NCBI GenBank assembly: GCA_031272415.1
Contig: JAISTU010000130.1
Location: 1-14,339 of the forward strand
Reading direction: 5' to 3'
DNA: 14,339 nt
Source of the DNA: Bacteroidales bacterium
GTDB lineage: Bacteria > Bacteroidota > Bacteroidia > Bacteroidales > WCHB1-69
Shown here: positions 1-6,900 of the stretch, one piece after another
Numbering within the stretch: position 1 is the stretch's first letter
Layout: every line of letters begins with the position of its first letter
Position numbers and translations under genes: made by a program
Notes under the pieces: model-generated
The model's input: only the letters and a program-made list of their open reading frames with translations
Database searches by the model: none
Told to the model about the DNA's origin: nothing

Positions 1-53
1 CTAAAATCGTAAATCTCTACAAGCTACACTCTGAAAAAAAACGTTTTTAATTT

Positions 54-86
54 TTAATTGAAGAATTTGTGTATCTTTGTATTTAG
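54..86 (+). promoter_or_regulatory. Promoter for moxR-aroB, -7 element TATCTTTG
   Basis: TATCTTTG at 72-79 is a perfect match to the Bacteroidota housekeeping -7 consensus TAnnTTTG. The predicted transcription start is around 85-88, giving a leader of roughly 38 nt before the ATG at 124. No good -33 TTTG lies at the usual 19-21 nt spacing; TTG at 58-60 and TTTG at 66-69 are too close. The whole 33-nt block recurs at 2421-2453 with a single base difference, so the conserved unit is larger than the -7 box alone. Confidence 0.7.
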
Positions 87-123
87 TAGAAAATAATTGT
101 TTATTATAAAAAAAAAAATTTAC

Positions 124-1119
124 ATGTCAGATAATTTGGATATAGTTGCTCTTAATGAGCGGATACAACAAGAGAGTGCTTTTGTAGATGTGTTGAATAT
201 GGAAATGGACAAAGTGATTGTTGGGCAAAAGCAAATGGTAAGAGAATTGCTGGTAGGATTGCTTTCAAATGGACATATTTTGTTGGAAGGTGTGCCCGGA
301 TTGGCAAAAACATTAGCCATTAAATCGTTGGCAAAAACTATCAATGCCAAATTTAGTCGCATTCAGTTCACACCTGATTTATTGCCTGCCGATTTGACAG
401 GTACTATGATTTATTCGCAAAAAACAGAAGAATTTATTATAAAAAAGGGACCTGTTTTTGCAAATTTTATTTTGGCAGATGAAATAAATCGCTCTCCTGC
501 GAAGGTACAAAGTGCTTTATTGGAAGCCATGCAGGAGCGACAAGTTACTATTGGAGAACAAACTTTTGCTTTACAAGAGCCTTTTTTGGTTTTGGCTACG
601 CAAAATCCTATAGAACAGGAAGGTACGTATCCTTTGCCGGAGGCGCAGTTAGACCGTTTTATGCTCAAAGTGCTTATCACTTATCCAAGCAAAGAAGAGG
701 AAAAATTGATTTTAAGGCAGCAAATTGGTAGCAAAAAAACGGATGTAAGCACCGTTTTCAAAGCCGAAAATATCATCCGAGCCAGAGAAGTGGTTAGAGA
801 GGTGTATGTAGATGAAAAAATTGAGGATTATATTACCGACATTGTTTTTTCTACTCGCTATCCTTCTGATTATAAGTTAGATAAATATACGTCCATGATA
901 AATTACGGAGCATCTCCACGTGCGTCTATCAATTTGGCATTGGCGGCAAAGGCTTATGCGTTTATCAAACGGCGCGGATATGTGATACCGGAAGACGTGC
1001 GAGCAATTTGTCATTCGGTGATGCGACATCGAATTGGATTGAGTTATGAGGCTGAGGCTGAGAATATTACGACCGACAATATCATTGATGCCATACTCAA
1101 TACGGTTGAGGTTCCGTAA
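124..1119 (+). CDS. MoxR-family AAA+ ATPase
   Basis: This is a 331-residue cytoplasmic AAA+ ATPase of the MoxR (AAA_3) family. Such proteins act as chaperone-like motors, often with von Willebrand A-domain partners, to mature or insert other proteins. Visible motifs are Walker A GVPGLAKT (56-63), Walker B with D119-E120 in ILADEINR, sensor 1 in LATQNP (N161), the LDRF motif (R178) and the sensor 2 region GASPRAS (R266). The length is typical of the family. I place the start at the ATG at 124. A TTG at 97 is in frame but would add nine AT-rich residues with no conservation signal, and it sits closer to the predicted transcription start. The usual downstream partners (DUF58 and vWA/Bat proteins) are absent here: aroB follows after 9 bp. 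The specific client is unknown. Confidence 0.93.
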   Translation: MSDNLDIVALNERIQQESAFVDVLNMEMDKVIVGQKQMVRELLVGLLSNGHILLEGVPGLAKTLAIKSLAKTINAKFSRIQFTPDLLPADLTGTMIYSQKTEEFIIKKGPVFANFILADEINRSPAKVQSALLEAMQERQVTIGEQTFALQEPFLVLATQNPIEQEGTYPLPEAQLDRFMLKVLITYPSKEEEKLILRQQIGSKKTDVSTVFKAENIIRAREVVREVYVDEKIEDYITDIVFSTRYPSDYKLDKYTSMINYGASPRASINLALAAKAYAFIKRRGYVIPEDVRAICHSVMRHRIGLSYEAEAENITTDNIIDAILNTVEVP

Positions 1120-1128
1120 AAAACCATA

Positions 1129-2163
1129 ATGGATAATTTTTTCTTTGGAACGGAGGCAGAAAGCAGGTTGCAATTCTTTGTAAATGATTGTATTACAAAG
1201 AAAAAACGTATTTTTTTGCTTTGCGATGAAAATACGGAAAAATATTGCCTCCCGATTTTGCAAAGTCTCTCAAAATTTGCATTTTTGGATAAATTTGTTC
1301 TAAAATCGGGTGAAAACTCAAAAAGTATTGATAATGCGACACTTATATGGATATATTTATTGGAACAGCGAGCCGATAAGGATGCTGTTTTGGTGGCGTT
1401 AGGCGGTGGTGTTGTTACTGATTTGGCAGGTTTTGTTGCCGCAAATTTTAAGCGTGGAATAGATTTAGTTTTACTGCCAACTTCGCTTATTGGGCAAGTG
1501 GATGCGGCTTTGGGAGGTAAAAATGCAGTCAATATTGACAATGCAAAAAATCAAATTGGAACATTCAAAAAAGCCGATATTATATTTATTTTTCCACAAT
1601 TTATATCAACTTTGCCTAAAATAGAAATTTTTTCAGGCTTTGCGGAAATGTTAAAACATGCCTTAATTGTTGATGCCGTTTATTGGGAAAAATTGAAAGA
1701 TAGTGATTTTACTATTGATATGATTAACAATGAGTTAATACTTACTTCTGTCAATATAAAATCTCAAATTTGCCAACAAGACAGGTTTGAAAATCATTTG
1801 CGGAAAAAATTAAATTTCGGACATACCATCGGACATGCTATTGAATGTTATTATTTATCTAATAATCAGTCTATTCCGCATGGGCATGCTGTTGCAGAAG
1901 GAATGCTATCGGCAGCCTATATTTCGTATCTGAAAAATATGCTCTATTTATCTCAATTACAGGAGATTAAAACGGTTATTCGGCGTTTTTTTCCACCGCT
2001 TTCTATTCCTAAAAATGATTATTCTTTAATTTACCAATATACTTTATCTGACAAAAAGCATTCTTCTCAAAGTGCTAATTTTACATTGCTCACATCGATT
2101 GGACAATCCATTGTAAATCAAGATGTTAGCAAAAAAGAAATAATAGAGGCAATGATTTTATAG
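1129..2163 (+). CDS. aroB: 3-dehydroquinate synthase
   Basis: AroB is the second enzyme of the shikimate pathway, converting DAHP to 3-dehydroquinate in the cytoplasm with NAD and a divalent metal. The 344-residue length fits the family. The nucleotide-binding segment GGGVVTDLAGF starts at G92; PTSL is at 117-120, VDAALGGK at 124-131 and KNQIGTF at 140-146. The three expected metal ligands are present: E173 in AEMLKHA, H232 in GHTIGH and H251 in HGHAVAEGM. The spacing between the two histidines is 19 residues, slightly longer than in well-studied enzymes. The gene starts 9 bp after the moxR stop, so the two are almost certainly cotranscribed. Its TAG stop runs directly into the first palindromic repeat, whose first conserved base is the last base of the stop codon. 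Confidence 0.96.
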   Translation: MDNFFFGTEAESRLQFFVNDCITKKKRIFLLCDENTEKYCLPILQSLSKFAFLDKFVLKSGENSKSIDNATLIWIYLLEQRADKDAVLVALGGGVVTDLAGFVAANFKRGIDLVLLPTSLIGQVDAALGGKNAVNIDNAKNQIGTFKKADIIFIFPQFISTLPKIEIFSGFAEMLKHALIVDAVYWEKLKDSDFTIDMINNELILTSVNIKSQICQQDRFENHLRKKLNFGHTIGHAIECYYLSNNQSIPHGHAVAEGMLSAAYISYLKNMLYLSQLQEIKTVIRRFFPPLSIPKNDYSLIYQYTLSDKKHSSQSANFTLLTSIGQSIVNQDVSKKEIIEAMIL

Positions 2164-2280
2164 TAGAGACGTGGCACGCCGCGTCTCAAACAAAAATAGA
2201 ATGGCAAGTAGAGACGAGACACGTAGCGTCTCAAACGAAATAGAATGGCAAATGGAGACGTGGCACGCAACGTCTCTACT
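2163..2280. repeat. Three tandem 22-nt palindromic repeats
   Basis: Three imperfect palindromes with arms GAGACG and CGTCTC lie at 2166-2187, 2211-2232 and 2255-2276, spaced 45 and 44 bp apart. The DNA between them is itself conserved (both spacers contain AGAATGGCAA), so the true unit is about 45 bp. The array starts inside the aroB stop codon. A perfect copy of the same palindrome is found at 14229-14250. This looks like a REP-type or MITE-like intergenic repeat family. The hairpins may protect or end the aroB transcript, but no T-run follows them. Confidence 0.85.
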
Positions 2281-2372
2281 TTAATCCCTGAATATTCCGC
2301 AAATCCCAATTTAAATAAAAATATCTTCTAAAATGCAAAAAAAAAACTTAAAAAAATTTTTTCCTTGATAAT

Positions 2373-2419
2373 CAATAAAATAACAGATAAAATCAACTTT
2401 TCATTTGGCGATTTTATTG
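2373..2419. repeat. AT-rich inverted repeat before second promoter
   Basis: CAATAAAAT at 2373-2381 is the exact reverse complement of ATTTTATTG at 2411-2419. An alternative pairing uses ATAAAATC at 2387-2394 with GATTTTAT at 2410-2417. The pairing is weak because it is nearly all A-T, and the element lies just upstream of the duplicated promoter. It could be a factor-binding site or chance symmetry in AT-rich DNA. Confidence 0.3.
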
Positions 2420-2420
2420 T

Positions 2421-2453
2421 TTAATTGAAAAATTTGTGTATCTTTGTATTTAG
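2421..2453 (+). promoter_or_regulatory. Second copy of the 33-nt promoter element
   Basis: This is a near-identical copy (one mismatch in 33) of the element at 54-86, again with TATCTTTG as the -7 box (2439-2446). It points into a region with no annotated gene, implying a transcript beginning near 2452-2455. The only candidates it could drive are the small ORF at 2505 and, by read-through of the hairpin at 2748, the lipoprotein gene at 2958. Confidence 0.6.
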
Positions 2454-2504
2454 GTAAACATGCATTTAGTAAAAAAATATTTTAGGAATTATAGGTTTTA
2501 TTAG

Positions 2505-2669
2505 ATGTATAGGGAAAATATGGAAATATTTTTAAGAAGGAATTATACGGTTATGAGGCGAACTTTGTTGCGATTGGCAGAAACAGTGAGGCAAAAAGTT
2601 ACGCTGGTAGGGTGTGTTATGCAATCACCTGATTATCAAGCATTTTACCCCCCCCCCCCAACTTACTGA
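2505..2669 (+). CDS. Possible small protein (54 aa) or truncated frame
   Basis: A 54-codon frame opens about 50 nt after the predicted transcription start. In-frame ATGs lie at 2505, 2520 and 2553; a purine-rich AAGAAGGA at about 2533-2540 precedes the last, making 2553 (38 residues) an alternative start. The product is basic, with TLLRLAETVRQKVTLVGCV in its middle, and ends in a Pro run encoded by the C12 tract, followed by a stop at 2667-2669. I do not recognise the family. Losing one C would join it to a frame open to 2919; gaining one would extend it to a stop at 2780-2782. It could also be an untranslated RNA or the remnant of a longer gene. Evidence is promoter placement and frame only. 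Confidence 0.3.
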   Translation: MYRENMEIFLRRNYTVMRRTLLRLAETVRQKVTLVGCVMQSPDYQAFYPPPPTY

Positions 2670-2679
2670 TTATCAAGCA
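2629..2679. repeat. 14-bp direct repeats around the C tract
   Basis: CTGATTATCAAGCA occurs at 2629-2642 and again at 2666-2679, 37 bp apart, with the C12 run between. In the upstream frame the first copy reads PDYQA. The second copy reads TDYQA only in the frame one step away, so the two would be in register if the tract had 11 C residues (period 36). Confidence 0.8.
2648..2659 (+). repeat. Homopolymer of 12 C
   Basis: Twelve consecutive C residues in a strongly AT-rich intergenic setting. Tracts of this length are prone to slipped-strand length changes, and this one lies inside the small open frame where a change of one base alters the C-terminus. The length is also easily miscalled in sequencing. 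Confidence 0.9.
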
Positions 2680-2747
2680 GTTAGGTGCATATTTGGGGGA
2701 ATCTCAAAAGCATTCACAAAATTTAGTAACAAATACATATATTATAA

Positions 2748-2775
2748 AAGGCTTTCGCTCAAAAGCCTTATTTCT
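2748..2775 (+). terminator. Terminator-like hairpin
   Basis: AAGGCTTT (2748-2755) pairs perfectly with AAAGCCTT (2762-2769) across a 6-nt loop. It is followed by a short, interrupted T-rich tail, ATTTCTCTT. With the promoter at 2439-2446 it would define a transcript of about 320 nt. The tail is weaker than those of the other terminators in the window, so read-through into the lipoprotein gene is possible. Confidence 0.5.
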
Positions 2776-2776
2776 C

Positions 2777-2808
2777 TTGTAATGATGTTGAATAGGATAG
2801 TATATTTT
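2777..2808 (+). promoter_or_regulatory. Possible promoter for the lipoprotein gene
   Basis: TTG at 2777-2779 is followed after 21 nt by TATATTTT at 2801-2808, a 7 of 8 match to TAnnTTTG with normal Bacteroidota spacing. It would leave a leader of about 140 nt before the ATG at 2958. Chance matches are common in DNA this AT-rich. Confidence 0.3.
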
Positions 2809-2957
2809 CGCAAAGTAAAAACTCATATTCAATTGATTATGAGACGGTTAGTGCTATGTACAACTCTTCATTTGAATAGTTGCATGGCTTTGTTTGAAAT
2901 TAAAGTAATAAATAATTAAATAAATTTTTTCACATATTAAAATAAAATAAGAATCAA

Positions 2958-3815
2958 ATGAAAAAGTATGTAAAATTAAGCCTAATGGCTTTAGTAGTAG
3001 TAGGTCTTTGTTCATGCAACAAAGATGAGAAAGTAAGTGCTCCAACGTTATTGTCGGTAACGAACATAACGCCAACAGGAGCGACGCTTACGTGGTCAGG
3101 GGACGCAGATGAGTACGAAGTTTCGGTGGGTACGCTCGCCAAAACATCGAAAAGTACGTCTTTGGAAGTAACCGATTTGCAGCCGAACACCGAGTATACT
3201 TGGAAAGTACGTGCTAAAAAAGGTAGCAACCTCAGTGAGTGGGCAGAAGGTCCTAAATTCACAACAAGCGGTGCCAATGCCACTGTTAAAGTGAATTTTA
3301 ACGGACAAACGTGGACAGCGGAAAAAGTGGATTGCAGCATACAAGGCGGTCTGCTGACCATTGTTGCATATAGTTCGTTAGACACGACCGCATGGCATCC
3401 CTTTTTGCGTTTCAGATGTAACCAACAAGTAGGGACAGAAAGCAATTTGTATAAACTTGCGAGTATTCCCAGCCTTGGAGAGGGTTATTGTCAGTATGCA
3501 GACCAATTTATCTTCAACTTGCAAATACCCGGATACGGTGAATTTCTATGTTGCGATTGGGTAACATTAGACGGCTCGTTCACAGTTTCTGAAATTGAAG
3601 GCACGTATTTGTCGGGTACAGGTGCGTTCACCATGTTGGAGATAGTGCCTTATTTGCAGTCAATGCAAACTGACCCAAGCAATCCTGTCGTTAACACAAA
3701 AATGATGTCAATTGAACTCAATAATGTTGCCATCACCAATGCGTCAGCGATACCTGCATTGAAATATATGCAGATGGGAAATGTTAAATCAATGAAATCT
3801 GAATTTTTTAAATGA
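2958..3815 (+). CDS. Surface lipoprotein with fibronectin type III domain
   Basis: A 285-residue secreted lipoprotein. The N-terminus has Lys residues, a hydrophobic core and a lipobox LCSC with the lipidated cysteine at C20. The residues after it, N-K-D-E-K, fit the charged lipoprotein export signal known in Bacteroidota (Lys/acidic at +2 to +4), so the mature protein is probably on the outer face of the outer membrane. Residues 28-103 form one fibronectin type III domain (TGATLTW, the Y-E-V strand, LQPNTEYTWKVRA). Residues 110-285 begin with VNFNGQTWTA and form a separate beta-rich domain of unknown function, resembling uncharacterised Bacteroidota lipoprotein domains. It is its own transcription unit, ended by the terminator at 3825. 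Its role is probably binding or structural; no catalytic motif is visible. Confidence 0.85.
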   Translation: MKKYVKLSLMALVVVGLCSCNKDEKVSAPTLLSVTNITPTGATLTWSGDADEYEVSVGTLAKTSKSTSLEVTDLQPNTEYTWKVRAKKGSNLSEWAEGPKFTTSGANATVKVNFNGQTWTAEKVDCSIQGGLLTIVAYSSLDTTAWHPFLRFRCNQQVGTESNLYKLASIPSLGEGYCQYADQFIFNLQIPGYGEFLCCDWVTLDGSFTVSEIEGTYLSGTGAFTMLEIVPYLQSMQTDPSNPVVNTKMMSIELNNVAITNASAIPALKYMQMGNVKSMKSEFFK

Positions 3816-3824
3816 TTAAATTTA

Positions 3825-3862
3825 GGGAGTTGCTATTTGTAGTGGCTCCCTTTTTTCTTTTT
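3825..3862 (+). terminator. Rho-independent terminator after lipoprotein gene
   Basis: GGGAGTTGCTA (3825-3835) pairs with TAGTGGCTCCC (3840-3850) along all 11 positions, three of them G-T wobbles, around a TTTG loop. A run of six T, then C and five T, follows. It begins 9 nt after the lipoprotein stop and separates that gene from the giant surface protein gene. Confidence 0.9.
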
Positions 3863-3946
3863 GTAATTATTTGAAGAACAGACATTTAAGGTTTAAAACA
3901 GTAATTAAAGCAATTTAGTATTAACAAATTATATAAATTTAAAACC

Positions 3947-6900
3947 ATGATTAGAAGAGGTTTAACAACAATAGTTTTAGGCATATTATTGAGCCTAATG
4001 ATGGGTATATCCCATGCACAAAGAACAATATTCAGTGAAAATTTTGACGGCGGAACGGTTTCCTACACATCTTCAACAGGCTGGCTAAGCAATGCGACTT
4101 ATTTTGTCAGCCAGTACAATTCTTATGGAACAAGCGTACCGAATACCACAGGGATGGTCTATTATTTGACCTCTCCGGTGTATGATTTGACAGGTTATTC
4201 GTCTGTTTCTCTGCAATTTAAGCATATCTGCAAAGTATCTCCATTGGATACGGTGTGGATAGAGTACAAAATTTCGGGACAAGTGTGGACGCCTATTCCT
4301 GCCAGTGCCTACAAAGGCAGTGCTGCCAATTACGCACTCAACGGATTTAGTGCCGCATCTTATCCAATCTGGCAAGCAGCGGACAGCACCGTAAGCCCCC
4401 AATCAACGTGGTGGAAGTGCGAATATTTTGATGTTAGTTTTGAGGTAAGCAATGAAAGTTCGGTTGAATTTCGCTTTGCTATCAAAAAAGGAGCAACAGC
4501 AGGCACGCAAATTTCTTACGGCTGGCTGTTAGATGATATAGAAATTACAGCCGCTACCAATTCTACTGTGCCTCCGACGGTGCAAATTGTGTCAGCAACA
4601 CCTCCCACAGATACGGTGTATTCTGTTGGTCCTTACCCACTTACGGTAAAAATTAAAAACAATTCAGACACCACTTTGGCTACTCCTTGGCTGTTTTATT
4701 ATATCAATAACACCAAAGATTCTATTGCATTAACTCAACTCAATGACAGTCTTTGGACAGTGGTTTTGCCACAAAAAACAGCAGGTACAAAAGTGTTATA
4801 TATCATTGTGGCTAAGGACAATAGAGGCAATACAACATGTATTAGCAACGGATATACAATTATTCGTCCTTCGAGTGTTACACTTGGAAATTCTGCTTCA
4901 ATTGATTGCTTTACTTCTCCTGTTGCAGGGGCTACAGTGGGCGGGACGCTCACTCCCGTAAATGTAATTTTACGTAACAGAGGCACAGGCACACTTTCAA
5001 TGGCGACAATCAATTGGAAAATCAATACTATAACGCAATTCTCAAAGACATATATGAATTTTAGTCCCGGTTTGTCATGGGATTTTACAGATACTGTTAA
5101 TTTGGGGAATTTTACACCGCGGATAGGGGAGTATGATACCATTGAGGTGTATCTTTCCACTGTCAATGGCATGGCTGACCCTGACCCGACAAACGATACC
5201 GTTAGGATTATCACCTTTGGGTGCAATAATATTATTACCGGCACTTTAACAATAGGTGCAGGGGGAAATTTTGCTGATTTTCAAGCATTTAAAACAGCCA
5301 TTAGTTCAAGTACTTGCTCACCCATTAGCGATGTTACTTTGGCGTTTTTGAACGGAACTTATACTGAAGGCATTGATTTGACAGGTATTTCCAATTATAT
5401 GAATGGATATACATTGACACTTACCTCTCAATCCGGCAATGCAGATGATGTTGTATTTGAATGGACAACAGCAGGAACAGGAAATTGTGTTACTATAAAT
5501 AACACAAATAACGTGATTATCAAGGCATTAACATTTGATAATCATACACTTTCGTCAGGGAATGCTATCAATTTTACAGGTGCTTGTAATAATGTTTTGA
5601 TTAGAGATTGCAAAATTTTGAGCCATACAACAACAACTTCTACGTCAGTTATACCTATTGGTTCTTATAACATGTTTTCGGCAGGACCGAGTATCAATAA
5701 TGTTCGCATTATTCACAATACTATTAATGGTGGCGGTTATGGTATATGTTTTTATCAAGGAATGGCGCCTCCCTATTTTACCAATATTGTTTGCGACAGC
5801 AATACTATCACCAATTCCGGTCAATATGCAATATATGGCGGTTATGCAGAATTTACAAGCATTTCCCACAATACCATTTTAAGTAGAGGAGAAAATGCAG
5901 GTGCACATAAGATTTGGAGAGGTATAAGTCTATCAGGAGGAAACGGTCATATTATCGGCAATAGAATAGTACAACGTTGCACTACCACTACCAAATTGCC
6001 GATAGGTATCTATCTAAGAGGCTATACTCCTTCGGGCAGAACATTTACAGATACGGCAATTATCGCCAATAATGAAATTATTGTATGTGTAGACTCATTC
6101 CCAACGGCGGTGGCTAATTCCGGTGGCGGTATACGCTTGGATGGCACTTCTTCGCTACCGAACGATGCTAAAATTTTATATAATTCCATATTTGTCAAAG
6201 GGTCAGCCAAGAGTGCCGGAATTGACCTTGCAGCGAATGACCTTGCGGATATTAAATACAACAATATTTATATGACCAATACGTCGAGTGATGCGTATCC
6301 GATTTGGCTGAGAAGCACGGCAACACCTACCCGCGACATTGATTATAACAATATGTATGCCCCCACCAATGTGGGCTATGTTAATGGTGTAAAAACTACT
6401 ATTGCTGCATGGCAGGGAGCAGTAGCGTCAGATGTTAATTCTTTTAAAACTTTGCCTTCATTTGTCAATTCAAATGTCAATTTACGATTGAGTGATAATT
6501 TAGGGTTTACTTGTCCTGCAAGATATGATGTTTTGACGGATATTGACGGAACGCCACGCACAACTACAACAACAGTAGGTTGTTACAATGCTCCCGAACC
6601 TACGGTAATAGATGCCGCATTGACACAATTGACAGGATTACGCAATGCTGCTTTTGTCAATGATAATGACATCGTAAAAGTTGTTGTTTACAACAATGGA
6701 ACCGTTATTTTGGACACCATTAAAGTACAATGGAAAATCGACAATACATTGCAAACTCCTGTTGTTTGGACAGGGAATTTGTTGCCATACGAATATGATA
6801 CAATAACTTTGGGAGGCATCACCTATTCCACAAGCGGCAATTGCACAATCAGCGCCTTTGTTGATAGTTTGGGCTACAAAACGGATGCTAATAAGAGCAA

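Larger units (their letters stand above)
2164..2957. other. Long intergenic region between aroB and the lipoprotein gene
   Basis: About 790 bp without a confident gene. In order it holds the palindrome array (to 2280), an A/T-rich stretch with an inverted repeat (2373-2419), a duplicated promoter (2421-2453), a short ORF (2505-2669) interrupted by a C12 tract between direct repeats, a terminator-like hairpin (2748-2769), and a probable leader for the lipoprotein gene (about 2777-2957). The segment around 2550-2640 looks less AT-rich than the flanks, which suggests a conserved RNA or a small protein rather than plain spacer. Confidence 0.7.

Noticed and set aside
37..48. AAAAACGTTTTT palindrome as a terminator of an upstream gene
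   Set aside because: It has no loop and only A-T pairing apart from the central CG, so it would not form a stable terminator.
97..123. Longer MoxR start at TTG 97
   Set aside because: It adds a lysine/isoleucine-rich segment from A/T-rich DNA with no family similarity, while the ATG at 124 begins a normal N-terminus.
2163..2280. CRISPR-like array (repeats with regular 44-45 bp spacing)
   Set aside because: Only three units, and the spacers are nearly identical to each other, so this is a tandem repeat of one unit. No cas genes are nearby.
2118..2309. Minus-strand frame across the palindromes
   Set aside because: It is simply the translation of the repeat array in a frame free of stops, with no promoter or family features.
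2614..2919. Independent 101-codon frame from a GTG
   Set aside because: It runs through the C tract, the terminator-like hairpin and AT-rich spacer, its composition is not protein-like, and it has no start signal. It matters only as the possible extension of the small ORF at 11 C.
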